From positions 7,930-71,929 of the forward strand of contig DATAWX010000013.1 in assembly GCA_036266995.1 (NCBI GenBank): DNA of 64,000 nt. Reading direction: 5' to 3'. Source of the DNA: GCA-003244245 sp036266995. Lineage in GTDB: Bacteria > Actinomycetota > Actinomycetes > Mycobacteriales > Pseudonocardiaceae. Position numbers and translations under genes: made by a program. Numbering within the stretch: the stretch's first letter is position 1; each line of letters begins with the position of its first letter. The notes under the pieces are model-generated. The model was not told the DNA's origin, did not search any database, and saw nothing but the letters and a program-made list of their open reading frames with translations. Of this stretch, positions 39,930 to 49,991 are shown piece by piece.

Positions 39930-42058
39930 TGTCGGTAACCGTTGCGTCGGAGCCGGGCAAGACCCACCGCACCAAGACCGCCGCCCCCAGTGAGCTGCGT
40001 CGGGTGTCGGGGGGTTTGTTGGATCCTCGGCAGTTGCTGCGCTCCATCCCGGACGCGCTACGCAAGCTCGATCCCCGAGTCCAGTTCCGTAACCCGGTCA
40101 TGTTCGTAGTCGAGGTCGGCAGCGTGCTGACCACGCTGTCGGCCATCCGCAGCCCCAGCGTGTTCGCCTGGGTGATCGCGGTGTGGCTATGGCTCACGGT
40201 GGTCTTCGCCAACCTCGCCGAGGCGGTCGCGGAGGGCCGCGGCAAGGCTCAGGCCGAGACCCTGCGCCGCACCAAACGCGAGACCACGGCACGGCGCCTG
40301 GTCGACTGGCACCCCCACGAGCCGGGCGACCGGGCCGTCGAAGAGCAGGTCCCGGGCACCGCACTGCGGCTGGGCGACCACGTGGTCGTCGAGGCCGGGC
40401 AGACCATCCCCGGCGACGGTGATGTCGTGGAAGGCATCGCCAGCGTGGACGAGTCGGCCATCACCGGCGAGTCCGCTCCGGTGATCCGCGAGTCCGGCGG
40501 TGACCGCAGCGGGGTCACCGGGGGCACCACAGTGCTCTCCGACCGCGTCGTGGTGCGGATCACCTCGCGACCGGGCGAGACCTTCATCGACCGCATGATC
40601 GCGCTGGTGGAGGGCGCGGCACGGCAGAAGACCCCCAACGAGATCGCGCTGAACATCCTGCTGGCCTCGTTGACCATCATCTTCCTGCTCGCGGTGGTCA
40701 CGCTGCAGCCGATGGCCATCTACTCCCACGCCGAGCAGAGCATCATCATCCTGATCGCCCTGCTGGTCGCGCTGATCCCCACCACCATCGGCGCCCTGCT
40801 CTCGGCCATCGGTATCGCCGGCATGGACCGGCTGGTGCAGCGCAACGTGCTGGCGATGTCTGGTCGCGCGGTGGAAGCCGCCGGCGACGTCAACACCCTG
40901 CTGCTGGACAAGACCGGCACGATCACCCTGGGTAACCGTCAGGCCAGCGAGTTCGTGCCACTGCCTGGGGTGACTGCCGATCAGCTCGCCGACGCCGCGC
41001 AGCTGGCCAGCCTCGCCGATGAGACCCCGGAGGGCCGCAGCATCGTAGTGCTGGCCAAATCCGTCTACGGGTTGCGGGAACGCCCCGCCGGTGAGCTGAC
41101 CGGCGCCACATTCGTCGAGTTCACCGCTCGGACCCGGATGAGCGGTGTGGACCTGGCCGATGCCCACCAGGTCCGCAAGGGAGCCGCGAGCGCGGTGCGG
41201 GAGTGGATCCGCGGCCTCGGCGGCCTCCCGGCCCCCGAGCTGGGAGAGCTGGTCGACGCGATCTCCGCCTCCGGCGGCACCCCGCTGGTCGTTGCCCAAC
41301 GGGTCAACGGCACCGCCCGGGCACTGGGCGTGATCCACCTCAAGGACATCGTCAAAGACGGCATCTCCGAACGGTTCGCCGAGCTTCGCGCCATGGGCAT
41401 CCGCACCGTCATGATCACTGGGGACAACCCGTTGACCGCGAAAGCGATCGCCGACGAGGCCGGTGTCGATGACTTCCTCGCCGAAGCCACCCCCGAGGAC
41501 AAGATGGCCCTGATCAAAAAAGAGCAGGAGGGCAGCAAGCTCGTTGCGATGACCGGGGACGGCACCAACGATGCCCCCGCCCTGGCTCAAGCCGACGTCG
41601 GGGTGGCGATGAACACCGGTACCTCGGCGGCCAAAGAAGCCGGCAACATGGTCGATCTGGACTCCAACCCGACCAAGCTCATCGAGATCGTCCAGATCGG
41701 CAAGCAGCTACTCATCACCCGCGGCGCGTTGACCACCTTTTCGATCACTAACGACGTCGCCAAGTACTTCGCGATCATCCCGGCCATGTTCGCCTCGGTC
41801 TATCCCGGACTGGGCAAGTTGAACATCATGGGCCTGCACAGCCCGACCTCGGCGATCACCTCGGCGATCATCTTCAACGCGTTGATCATTGTAGCGCTGA
41901 TCCCGTTGGCCCTGCGGGGAGTCCGATACCGCCCGTCGTCGGCCACCACACTGCTGCGCCGCAACCTGTTGATCTACGGGGTGGGCGGCTTCATCATGCC
42001 CTTCATCGGGATCAAGCTGATCGACCTGATCGTCACGTTCATTCCAGGGATCGGGTGA
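39929..42058 (+). CDS. kdpB: Potassium-transporting ATPase ATP-binding subunit B
   Basis: The 709-residue P-type ATPase energises K+ uptake. The phosphorylated Asp is about residue 327 in LLDKTGTITLGNRQASEF. The actuator loop is in SAITGESAPVIRESGGD, the nucleotide site includes RTRMSGVDL, and the hinge motif is AMTGDGTNDAPALAQADVG. The length is slightly above the E. coli enzyme because of an N-terminal extension. ATG 39929 overlaps the kdpA stop. Confidence 0.97.
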   Translation: MSVTVASEPGKTHRTKTAAPSELRRVSGGLLDPRQLLRSIPDALRKLDPRVQFRNPVMFVVEVGSVLTTLSAIRSPSVFAWVIAVWLWLTVVFANLAEAVAEGRGKAQAETLRRTKRETTARRLVDWHPHEPGDRAVEEQVPGTALRLGDHVVVEAGQTIPGDGDVVEGIASVDESAITGESAPVIRESGGDRSGVTGGTTVLSDRVVVRITSRPGETFIDRMIALVEGAARQKTPNEIALNILLASLTIIFLLAVVTLQPMAIYSHAEQSIIILIALLVALIPTTIGALLSAIGIAGMDRLVQRNVLAMSGRAVEAAGDVNTLLLDKTGTITLGNRQASEFVPLPGVTADQLADAAQLASLADETPEGRSIVVLAKSVYGLRERPAGELTGATFVEFTARTRMSGVDLADAHQVRKGAASAVREWIRGLGGLPAPELGELVDAISASGGTPLVVAQRVNGTARALGVIHLKDIVKDGISERFAELRAMGIRTVMITGDNPLTAKAIADEAGVDDFLAEATPEDKMALIKKEQEGSKLVAMTGDGTNDAPALAQADVGVAMNTGTSAAKEAGNMVDLDSNPTKLIEIVQIGKQLLITRGALTTFSITNDVAKYFAIIPAMFASVYPGLGKLNIMGLHSPTSAITSAIIFNALIIVALIPLALRGVRYRPSSATTLLRRNLLIYGVGGFIMPFIGIKLIDLIVTFIPGIG

Positions 42059-42708
42059 CACTCATGGTTAACACTTCCCGCCTGCCCGCCCCGGTCCGGC
42101 AACACCTCACCGCGCTGCGGGCCCTGCTGGTGCTCACCGTCATCGCCGGCATCGCCTACCCCCTGGTCATCACCGGCATCGCCCAGACCGTGATGCCAGG
42201 ACAGGCCAACGGTTCCCTCGTCCAACGCGCCGGCAGCCCGGTGGGCTCCAGCCTGCTCGGTCAGCCATTCGTCGACGCCAAGGGCAACTCGCTACGCCAA
42301 TGGTTCCAACCCCGTCCCTCGGCCGCCGCTGATGCGTCGAACAGCAACGACCCCGGCTACAACCCGCTGTTCTCCGGTGCCTCGAACCTGGGTCCCTCCA
42401 ACCCCGACCTGATCAAGAAGATCAACGACCGGCGCACCGCCGTTGCCGCATTCGACGGCGTCGCCCCGGGCGACGTTCCGCCGGATGCGGTCACCGCCAG
42501 CGCCTCGGGCCTGGACCCCGATATCTCGCCGGCCTACGCCTACCTGCAGACCAACCGGGTCGCCACAGTTCGTGGCCTGAACCCGGCAGCCGTTCGCGCG
42601 CTGGTGACCGACCACATCCAGAACCGGGTCCTGGGGATCCTGGGCGAACCCCGGGTGAATGTGGTCGAACTCAACCTGGCGCTGGACGCACTCGGCGGTG
42701 CCCGTTGA
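42055..42708 (+). CDS. kdpC: Potassium-transporting ATPase subunit C
   Basis: The 217-residue protein has one N-terminal membrane helix (ALLVLTVIAGIAYPLVITGI) and an extracellular domain with GSSLLGQPF, WFQPRPSAA, GASNLGPSNPDL and VTASASGLDPDISPAYA, the KdpC signature. It assists K+ affinity and complex stability. GTG 42055 overlaps the kdpB stop by four bases. The stop overlaps the kdpE start (TTGA). Confidence 0.95.
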   Translation: MTLMVNTSRLPAPVRQHLTALRALLVLTVIAGIAYPLVITGIAQTVMPGQANGSLVQRAGSPVGSSLLGQPFVDAKGNSLRQWFQPRPSAAADASNSNDPGYNPLFSGASNLGPSNPDLIKKINDRRTAVAAFDGVAPGDVPPDAVTASASGLDPDISPAYAYLQTNRVATVRGLNPAAVRALVTDHIQNRVLGILGEPRVNVVELNLALDALGGAR

Positions 42709-43394
42709 CCGCCCGGGTGCTCATCGTCGATGACGAACCTCAGCTGCTCCGGGCGCTGAGCATCGACCTGCGCGGCCGGCACTATGAGGTGGACACCGCA
42801 ACCACCGGATCCACCGCGCTGGCGGCCGCCGCCCGCAAGCAGCCCGATCTGGTGATCCTCGACCTGGGGCTTCCCGACTTCGGCGGCACCGAGGTCATCT
42901 GCGGGCTCCGCGGCTGGACCAACGTGCCGATCATCGTGCTGTCCGGCCGCACCGGCTCCGCGGACAAGATCGGTGCGTTGGATCGGGGAGCCGACGACTA
43001 TGTCACCAAGCCCTTCTCGATGGAAGAGCTGCACGCCCGGATCCGGGCCGCCCTGCGCCGTCACGACAACCCTGAACCGGCGGCGAAATACCAGATCGGG
43101 GACTGGATGGTCGACCTCTCAGCGCACACCGTTACCCGCCCCGGAGCGACTCGCACAGACACTGCGCACCTCACCCGCACCGAGTGGAACCTGCTCGAGG
43201 TACTGCTGCGCAACGCTGGGAAACTCGTCGACTCTCAGCAACTGTTGACCCAGGTGTGGGGACCGGGCTACCAGCGCGAGACCAACTACCTACGGTTTTA
43301 CCTGTCCCGGTTACGCGGCAAGCTCGAACCCGAACCGTCGCACCCCCGCCACCTGCTCACCGAACCGGGCTACGGCTACCGGTACCGGCCATGA
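42705..43394 (+). CDS. kdpE: KdpE response regulator (OmpR family)
   Basis: The 229-residue protein has a receiver domain with acidic DDEP at residues 9-12, the phospho-Asp D53 in LVILDLGLPDFGG, and Lys in DYVTKPFSMEEL. The winged-helix DNA-binding domain ends GYGYRYRP, preceded by NYLRFYLSRLRGKLEP. It activates kdpFABC when phosphorylated by KdpD under K+ limitation or turgor stress. The start is TTG 42705, overlapping the kdpC stop; GTG 42717 is also possible. Confidence 0.94.
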   Translation: MTARVLIVDDEPQLLRALSIDLRGRHYEVDTATTGSTALAAAARKQPDLVILDLGLPDFGGTEVICGLRGWTNVPIIVLSGRTGSADKIGALDRGADDYVTKPFSMEELHARIRAALRRHDNPEPAAKYQIGDWMVDLSAHTVTRPGATRTDTAHLTRTEWNLLEVLLRNAGKLVDSQQLLTQVWGPGYQRETNYLRFYLSRLRGKLEPEPSHPRHLLTEPGYGYRYRP

Positions 43395-43451
43395 GGCGGT
43401 GCAGACGATGACAGCGAGCCGATCGGCCGACCCCGAACTGGACTCACCGCG

Positions 43452-43796
43452 TTGTGTCGCGGGCCCGGTTCCGCGCTGGGCGCGCTGATGTTGTCCCTGA
43501 CCCTGGCGGTAGTCCTGGGCGGACTGCACCGGTGGGTCACCGTCGATGCGTCGGTCGCGCTGATGTCCGCCTTGGTCCTGGCCTGGTCAGCGTGGACGGA
43601 CGTGACCGGAGCGGTCGTCGTCGTGATCTACGCGGCGCTGTCGGCCGACGGGTTCGTCGTCAACCAGCTCGGCGTGCTGACCTGGGACCCGGCCGATGTG
43701 TGGCGACTGGGCGCGCTGGTCGGCGCAGCACTACTCGGGCTCACCCTGCGCCGGCGGCGAGACAACAGTGGGTGGGGCTGGAGGGCGGCCAGATGA
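43452..43796 (+). CDS. Small membrane protein between kdpE and kdpD
   Basis: The frame gives up to 114 residues with three hydrophobic stretches: about 9-25, 34-62 (ALMSALVLAWSAWTDVTGAV) and 83-97. It ends in a basic tail, LRRRRDNSGW. Its stop overlaps the kdpD ATG (ATGA at 43793-43796), so it is coupled to kdpD. The start is unclear: TTG 43452 or ATG 43488, neither with a ribosome site. I do not recognise it. It could be an accessory of the KdpD sensor. Confidence 0.6.
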   Translation: MCRGPGSALGALMLSLTLAVVLGGLHRWVTVDASVALMSALVLAWSAWTDVTGAVVVVIYAALSADGFVVNQLGVLTWDPADVWRLGALVGAALLGLTLRRRRDNSGWGWRAAR

Positions 43797-46363
43797 CGGA
43801 TCGGCGGGGTCAGCTGCGGGTTTACCTGGGCGCCGCACCCGGGGTGGGCAAGACCTTCGCCATGCTCGGGGAAGGCCACCGGCGGGCCGAGCGAGGTACC
43901 GACCTGGTGGTGGGCCTGGTCGAGTGCCATGGCCGACGGCGCACCGAGGAGCAGCTAGCCGGGCTGGAGATCGTGCCTCGGGTGAACCGCGCATACCGGG
44001 GTGCCGAGTTCACCGAGATGGATCTCGATGCCGTCCTGGCGCGTCGACCGCAGGTGGTGCTGGTCGACGAACTGGCGCACACCAACATCCCCGGCGGTCG
44101 GCACACCAAACGATGGCAGGACATCGAGGAACTGCTCGAGGCCGGCATCACCGTCATCACCACCGTCAACATTCAGCACCTCGAATCGCTCAACGACGTG
44201 GTGGCGCGGATCACCGGCATTCCCCAACGGGAGACGGTGCCCGACGCCGTGGTCCGGGCCGCCGACCAGATCGAGCTGGTCGACTCGACCCCGGAGGCAC
44301 TGCGCCGGCGGATGGCCCACGGCAACATCTACGCCCCGGACCGGGTGGACGCCGCCCTGGCCAACTACTTCCGCGCCGGCAACCTCAACGCCCTGCGCGA
44401 GCTGGCCCTGCTCTGGTTGGCCGACCGGGTCGAGGAGGGGGTGCAGCGCTACCGCAACCAGCACCAGATCTCCGACACCTGGGAGACGAGAGAACGCGTC
44501 GTGGTAGCCCTGACCGGCGGCCCGGAAGGCGCCACCTTGATCCGACGGGCGGCCCGGATCGCCGTACGCACCGGCGCCGGAGACCTCCTCGCCGTGCACG
44601 TCACACCCAGCGACGGGCTGACCGGTTCCTCGCAGACCGCTCTCGCCGAGCAGAAACAGCTGGTGGAAGCCCTCGGCGGCTCGTATCACACGGTCATCGG
44701 CGACGACATCCCCACCGCCCTGCTGGACTTCGCGCGGGCCGAGAACGCCACCCAGCTCGTCCTGGGGGTCAGCCGCCGCAACCGTCTCACCCAGCTGGTC
44801 ACCGGAGCGGGGATCGGCGCCACCGTGACGCGCCTGTCCGGTGACATCGACGTGCATCTGGTCACCCACGAGCGGGCAGCGCAAGGACGCCGGCTGCCGG
44901 CGCTGCGCGGTGCGCTGTCGGTGCGCCGCCGCCTCACCGGCGGGATCACCGCTCTGGTGCTGCTCCCACTACTCACCGTCGGACTCGCCCGACTCCGGGC
45001 CGGCCTCAGCCTGCCCAGCCAGATCCTGTGCTACCTGATCGCGGTGGTCACCATCGCCCTGATCGGCGGCGTGTACCCGGCGCTGGCGGCTGCGCTGGCC
45101 GCGTCCCTGCTGATCAACTACTACTTCACCCCACCGCTGTACAGCTTCACCATCGCCGAGCACAACAACGTCGTGGCCCTGGCCGTCTTCCTCATCGTCG
45201 CTGCCGCGGTCAGCTCCGTGGTCGACCTGGCCGCCCGCCGCACCCGCCAAGCCGCCCGCGCCACCGCCGAGGCGGAAACCCTGTTGGCGCTGGCCGGCAG
45301 CGTTTTAGGTGGCGACAATGCCCTGCCGGCCCTGCTCGACAAGCTGCGGGAAACCTTCGGCATGGACTCCGCCGCCCTGCTGCACCGAGACGTGGACAGC
45401 CCCATCCCCGGCGAAGCGGACGCGTGGAGTGTCGTCGCCTGCTCCGGCCTCGACCCGTGCGCCTCCCCCGACGCCGCAGACGTCACCGTCGCGGCCGGCG
45501 AGACAGCGATGCTGGCACTGCGCGGGCGGGCGCTGCCAGCCGCCGACCAGCGGGTGCTGGCCGCCTTCGCCGCCCGCGCGGCCACCGCCCTGGAACAGCG
45601 GCGACTCAGCGAAAAAGCCGCCCAGGCAGCACCGCTGGCCGAGGTCGACCGGTTCCGCACGGCGCTGCTGGCCGCGGTCAGCCACGATCTGCGCACCCCG
45701 CTCGCCTCGACCAAGGCCGCCCTGGGAAGCCTGCGCGACCCGACCATCAACTGGTCGGCCGAAGACCAAGCGGAACTACTCGCCACCGCAGACGAATCCC
45801 TCGACCGGCTCATCACGCTGGTCACCAACCTGCTGGACACCAGCCGGCTCCAGACCGGGGCGATGACCGTGCTTCGCCGCCCGCTAGCACTCGACGAGGT
45901 CATCCCCCTCGCCCTGGACGACCTCGGCGCCCACACCCCCGCCATCCAGCTCGACGTGCCCAGCGACCTGCCCGAGGTGATCGCCGATCCCGCTCTCCTG
46001 CAACGGGTGATAGCCAACCTGACCGACAACGCGCTGCAGCACACACCGCCGGCGACCCCGATCCTGATCACCGCCAGCGCGCTCGGCGACCGGGTCGAAC
46101 TCCGCGTCATCGACCGCGGACCCGGCGTTGCGCCCGAAGCCCGCGACACCATGTTCGTCCCATTCCAGCGGCTCGGGGACCGCGACAACACCACCGGCGT
46201 CGGCCTCGGGCTCGCGCTGTCCCGCGGACTGGTCGAAGCCATGCACGGCAGCCTCGCCCCCGAGGAAACCCCCGGCGGTGGTCTCACCATGGTCCTCACC
46301 CTGCCCGCCAACAGCACGGCCGCGAGGCCCGTCCCGCAGCCCGCGGACAGCCCGCTCACCTGA
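43793..46363 (+). CDS. kdpD: KdpD osmosensitive K+ channel sensor histidine kinase
   Basis: The 856-residue kinase has the N-terminal KdpD domain with Walker A GAAPGVGKTFAML and VLVDELAHTNIPGG. A Usp-like domain follows at about residues 230-360. The DUF4118 membrane domain (about 385-490) includes LLINYYFTPPLYSF. After a GAF-like region comes the kinase core: phospho-accepting His in AAVSHDLRTPLASTKAAL, N box NLTDNALQHTP, and G boxes DRGPGVAPEA and TTGVGLGLALS. It phosphorylates KdpE. ATG 43793 is set by the overlap with the preceding gene. Confidence 0.95.
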   Translation: MTDRRGQLRVYLGAAPGVGKTFAMLGEGHRRAERGTDLVVGLVECHGRRRTEEQLAGLEIVPRVNRAYRGAEFTEMDLDAVLARRPQVVLVDELAHTNIPGGRHTKRWQDIEELLEAGITVITTVNIQHLESLNDVVARITGIPQRETVPDAVVRAADQIELVDSTPEALRRRMAHGNIYAPDRVDAALANYFRAGNLNALRELALLWLADRVEEGVQRYRNQHQISDTWETRERVVVALTGGPEGATLIRRAARIAVRTGAGDLLAVHVTPSDGLTGSSQTALAEQKQLVEALGGSYHTVIGDDIPTALLDFARAENATQLVLGVSRRNRLTQLVTGAGIGATVTRLSGDIDVHLVTHERAAQGRRLPALRGALSVRRRLTGGITALVLLPLLTVGLARLRAGLSLPSQILCYLIAVVTIALIGGVYPALAAALAASLLINYYFTPPLYSFTIAEHNNVVALAVFLIVAAAVSSVVDLAARRTRQAARATAEAETLLALAGSVLGGDNALPALLDKLRETFGMDSAALLHRDVDSPIPGEADAWSVVACSGLDPCASPDAADVTVAAGETAMLALRGRALPAADQRVLAAFAARAATALEQRRLSEKAAQAAPLAEVDRFRTALLAAVSHDLRTPLASTKAALGSLRDPTINWSAEDQAELLATADESLDRLITLVTNLLDTSRLQTGAMTVLRRPLALDEVIPLALDDLGAHTPAIQLDVPSDLPEVIADPALLQRVIANLTDNALQHTPPATPILITASALGDRVELRVIDRGPGVAPEARDTMFVPFQRLGDRDNTTGVGLGLALSRGLVEAMHGSLAPEETPGGGLTMVLTLPANSTAARPVPQPADSPLT

Positions 46364-46430
46364 TCCGATCTCCAACCGCGCGCGTAGCCTCAGCGCGGAC
46401 ATGGCCGCCTGCCTGACGAAATGGAAGACG

Positions 46431-47561
46431 ATGGCGCATCGGGTTTGCTTGGTTACCGTCCACGGAATCGGCTTCCAGCAGCCGCCCGAGGACGGGCGCC
46501 CTGGTTACGCTGACGGGTTACATAGCCTCCTCGATCGCCAGCTTGGTGAGCTGCTCTGTCAGGATCCGGATCCGGCCGGGCGCCGCTACGGACCGGTCTA
46601 CTTGCAGAGCAGCTGGCACGGTTCCCCCGACGCGGGCCGTAGCCGACTCGACGGCCCGCTGGGGGAGGCGCCGGTGGCTCACGTTGCGCTCGTCTACTCC
46701 GACCTCGAAGAGATCGTGCCCCGTCCTGGTGCGATGGCTGAGACGGCCACGCGGGCGGCGCTGTCGCTGGGCCACTACACTTCAGTCGCAGGTGCGATGC
46801 GGCTCATCCTGGCCGACGTGTGGGCCAACCTGCGCCCGAGCCCCGAAGTGGAGCGGCCGGTTGGCCTGACCCCGCGCGCGGGAGTCCCCCGGGCGCATCA
46901 TCTGCTCGGGCGGATGGCCGGGGCGATGCATCCTGGCCCCCGTCCGGAACCGAGCGGAAGCATCAGCACTCTGGTAGCGCTAGAGGATGACATGGCCAGC
47001 TACGTGACGCGCAACGACCTGCGCGAGCGCGTGCGGGGCTTCGTCCAGGAGGCGCTGGTCCGGTTGGCGCGCCGGGACGACATCGAGCGACTGGTGGTCA
47101 ACGCACACAGCCAGGGCACCGTGATTTGCTTCGACGTGCTCGCTCGCCTGCCCGCCGACATCTGTGGGGAGCGGCTAGCCAAGTTCATCACGGCCGGCAG
47201 CCCCATTCGTAAGTACATTGATCTGCTCTCCTGGGGCGAGCGGGTTGGCGGGCTCGCTCCGTTAGCTGACATGACGGGGTGGCTCAACTTTTGGGACGAG
47301 CACGACCCGGTGGCTGATCCGCTAGATCCGCCGGCCAGCTGGCACCCGGGCGACCCCCTCGATAGGCGCTCTGCCGGGGAACTCGGGCTGCTCATTTCTC
47401 TGACCCGGGACGGTATGCTCACCCACTGCCGCGTAGACGATCGTAAGGTCGACAACCTCAGAGAGCCTAGTTCCGGCGGGCTGCCGGCGCATGACTACTG
47501 GAGTAACGAAACCGACTTCGTTAACCCCCTCGCCAAGCTGCTCCGTTCTCTCGCCGAATAG
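46431..47561 (+). CDS. Alpha/beta hydrolase, lipase-like
   Basis: The 376-residue protein begins HRVCLVTVHGIGFQQ, the first strand and oxyanion region. It has a nucleophile elbow with Ser in LVVNAHSQGTVICFDVL, an acid in NFWDEHDPVADP, and a late His in LPAHDYW. Large inserts with many His and Arg lie between. ATG 46431 is chosen because GGAAG precedes it; ATG 46401 is also in frame. The substrate is unknown and no signal peptide is present. It lies 67 bases after kdpD. Confidence 0.72.
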   Translation: MAHRVCLVTVHGIGFQQPPEDGRPGYADGLHSLLDRQLGELLCQDPDPAGRRYGPVYLQSSWHGSPDAGRSRLDGPLGEAPVAHVALVYSDLEEIVPRPGAMAETATRAALSLGHYTSVAGAMRLILADVWANLRPSPEVERPVGLTPRAGVPRAHHLLGRMAGAMHPGPRPEPSGSISTLVALEDDMASYVTRNDLRERVRGFVQEALVRLARRDDIERLVVNAHSQGTVICFDVLARLPADICGERLAKFITAGSPIRKYIDLLSWGERVGGLAPLADMTGWLNFWDEHDPVADPLDPPASWHPGDPLDRRSAGELGLLISLTRDGMLTHCRVDDRKVDNLREPSSGGLPAHDYWSNETDFVNPLAKLLRSLAE

Positions 47562-47700
47562 CGGTCCAGAAGGTGCCCTGCCCACGGAGGCTAGACCGGA
47601 CGTCGTCCACCGTGCGTATCTTTCGGTCCATCCGGCCCCTTCCGCCAGAAGACGATCTTAGACCGGAAGCATCGTGCCGAGCGGCCCGTAAGGGGATCGA

Positions 47701-48231
47701 TCAATAGGTATCGCTGGGGCTGGCCACAGAGCGACGCATGCTGACCCGAGGCCAGGCGTCGAGGCCGCGGGCCACCTCTTGCTCCCGGATGCGGCGCAGC
47801 CCCTCGGACACCTCCGCCTCGGCCAGTGGGTGGAAGCCGAGGCGCCGATAGTAGGGCGCGTTCCACGGCACGTCGGAAAACGTGGTCAGCGTCACTGCCT
47901 CAAGGCCCTGCTGCTCAGCCCACCGCACTACGGTCTCCAGCAGCGTGCGACCCAGGCCCCGCCGCGCGTGGCTTGGAATCACTGAGATCTGCTCGACGTG
48001 CGCGGCGCCGTCGACGACGTCGACCAGCACGTAACCCACCGGCTGGTCGATGTCGTCCGTCGCGACCCAGGCCCTGCCGTCCTGCTGGAAGGCGGCCAGT
48101 TCGTCGACCGATGGCGGCTCCTCATCGGCGATGGCGTCCATGCCGACGTCCCGGAACGGTGCGCCGGCCGCACGCTCCACCTCACGCAGCGCCGGAAGCT
48201 CGTCGGTGCGAGCCAGTCGAATCACAGCCAC
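47701..48231 (-). CDS. GNAT family N-acetyltransferase
   Basis: The 176-residue protein has the acetyl-CoA loop in SVIPSHARRGLGRTLLETVV and the later strand-helix EAVTLTTFSDVPWNAPYYRR with LGFHPL, the classic GNAT ending. The start is probably GTG 48231, with TTG 48234 and GTG 48225 possible. The acceptor substrate is not predictable. Confidence 0.85.
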   Translation of the reverse strand: MAVIRLARTDELPALREVERAAGAPFRDVGMDAIADEEPPSVDELAAFQQDGRAWVATDDIDQPVGYVLVDVVDGAAHVEQISVIPSHARRGLGRTLLETVVRWAEQQGLEAVTLTTFSDVPWNAPYYRRLGFHPLAEAEVSEGLRRIREQEVARGLDAWPRVSMRRSVASPSDTY

Positions 48232-48345
48232 CAATTACAGCAGACGGCCCGTAGCTCGAGGCGAGGATCGTCTGCCACAACGGTGATCGTTCGTTGCTGT
48301 CGGCGATGTGGTCGGTCAGGCGGAGCGGGTCATGAGCAACCTGCG

Positions 48346-49854
48346 TCAGAGTAGATCGAACGGATCGAGGTCGTGTCCGTTCCAGATCCGCTGGGAGAGC
48401 CGCTCCGGATAGGGCGCTGTGCTTGAGTCGGCGTCGAGCAGGCGGGTAAGTCGCTGGTCGGCTCCGTAGGTGGGCCAGCCGGGATCGCCATGGGCGGCGA
48501 ACGCTGTCCAGGCGCGGCGGATCTCGTCGGCGAGCGTGAGTGCCTCGGCGGACGGTTCCTCGTCCCCAAGCAGCATCCGGGCGCCAGGGCTGCTGAAAGT
48601 GCCGAAGAGCAGTGGCACATCGAGGGCGTGGCAGGCGCCCAGGGCGCCGCCCAGCGCCGGCGAAGGCCAGCGCAGCTCGTACAGGAAGGCGGTGCCACCC
48701 GCAGCGATGTGCGCCTCGGCCAGGTGCAGCGTGGGCATCCGGAATATCGCGTCGGAGTGCACCAGCTCAGGCAGGCCCTCAGCGGAGGTGTGCGGGTAGC
48801 TGCTGCGGTATGCCTGCTCACCGTCTGTTCCCGCTGTTCCCGGGGCGAGGATCCGCAGGGCGGTGGCAGCGTCCTGCTCGGTGGTTTTCCCAATGCGCCC
48901 GCCCAGGGCTTGGAAGAGTCGGCACTCGTCCCGGGTGTGACCGGTCAGCAGGTCGACACCGGCCGATCGCCCGTCTGTCAGCGCGCGCCAGGGCACATCC
49001 GACACCACTTCGCCGTCCACCACCGGCGAGAACGGGACGCCTACCTGTGTCACTCGCCCCCACCTGTGGGCGTATGCGGGCAGTCCACGACTGAGCAGGT
49101 CGGCCTCGTCCGCCAGGCGCTGCGGGTCGGTCGCGGCGAGTCCGGCCGCAGTAGGGGCGGCGCCGAGTCGTTCGGCCAGGGTTGCGGCGATGTCTGCCGC
49201 GAGCGCCGGGGTGCAGTAGAGCCCCGGGACGCTCTGCGCGATCGCCCGCTGGAACAGGCCTGCGGCCAGCGGCATGGTCAGCAGCGTCGCGATCGACCCG
49301 GCCCCGGCTGACTGCCCGACCAGCGTGATCCGTTCCGGGTCGCCGCCGAAGCGGGCGATGTTCTGCCGCACCCAGTGCAAGACGGCGAGCTGGTCGAGCA
49401 AGCCACGGTTGGCCGGAGCGTCGCGGAGCTGGGCGAAGCCCTCCACGCCCACCCGGTAATTGAAGGTCACCACGACCAGACCTTGACGGGCGATCAGCGC
49501 CGCGTGATACATCGGGTCCCCGGAGAACCCTGAGATATAGGCCCCGCCGTGGATCCACACCAGCACCGGCAACCGGGCAGCACCGGGATCTGGGGACCAG
49601 ACGTTGACGGTGAGCCACTCCGTGCCGGCGGCGGCTCCAGCCGCACCGAGTGGCCCCGACTGCGGCGGTGGCGGCTCGAACTCCGCCGCGTCCCGTACCC
49701 CGTCCCAGGGCAGAGCCGGCTGAGGTGCAGCGAAACGCAGAACACCGACCGGCGGCTGAGCGAAGGGAATGCCCAGGAAGACCGCGAGCCCTTCCGCCGC
49801 CCGTCCGCGCACCGTGCCACTGGTTGTGCGTACCTCCATACCGATGTCGGTCAT
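48346..49854 (-). CDS. Type B carboxylesterase
   Basis: The 502-residue enzyme shows the family pattern GTVRGRAAEGLAVFLGIPFA, the oxyanion strand VLVWIHGGAYISGF, and the nucleophile Ser in TLVGQSAGAGSIATLL. Acid and His lie in later regions, the His probably in LGACHALDVPLLFG. It hydrolyses carboxylic esters; natural substrates are unknown. ATG 49854 overlaps a short upstream frame. No signal peptide is present. Confidence 0.9.
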   Translation of the reverse strand: MTDIGMEVRTTSGTVRGRAAEGLAVFLGIPFAQPPVGVLRFAAPQPALPWDGVRDAAEFEPPPPQSGPLGAAGAAAGTEWLTVNVWSPDPGAARLPVLVWIHGGAYISGFSGDPMYHAALIARQGLVVVTFNYRVGVEGFAQLRDAPANRGLLDQLAVLHWVRQNIARFGGDPERITLVGQSAGAGSIATLLTMPLAAGLFQRAIAQSVPGLYCTPALAADIAATLAERLGAAPTAAGLAATDPQRLADEADLLSRGLPAYAHRWGRVTQVGVPFSPVVDGEVVSDVPWRALTDGRSAGVDLLTGHTRDECRLFQALGGRIGKTTEQDAATALRILAPGTAGTDGEQAYRSSYPHTSAEGLPELVHSDAIFRMPTLHLAEAHIAAGGTAFLYELRWPSPALGGALGACHALDVPLLFGTFSSPGARMLLGDEEPSAEALTLADEIRRAWTAFAAHGDPGWPTYGADQRLTRLLDADSSTAPYPERLSQRIWNGHDLDPFDLL

Positions 49855-49991
49855 CGGCGGCTACCCCCAAAGAGCGGCTGCATCAGGGCACCAGACCCCC
49901 TCAGCTTTCCACGATACAGCTGGCGAAAACGATGCCAGACCAACGGGTTAGATTTGAGTTTCCTGGCGAAAGGTTTCTTTTGTGCATTCAT
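49851..49991 (-). CDS. Possible small basic peptide overlapping the carboxylesterase start
   Basis: A 46-codon frame from ATG 49991 encodes a strongly basic peptide (QKKPFARKLKSNPLVWHRFR) and ends on the carboxylesterase start as ATGA. GGCGCAGG lies just before the ATG. There is no known family, and the surrounding DNA is less GC-rich than genes nearby. This is a weak call. Confidence 0.25.
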   Translation of the reverse strand: MNAQKKPFARKLKSNPLVWHRFRQLYRGKLRGSGALMQPLFGGSRR

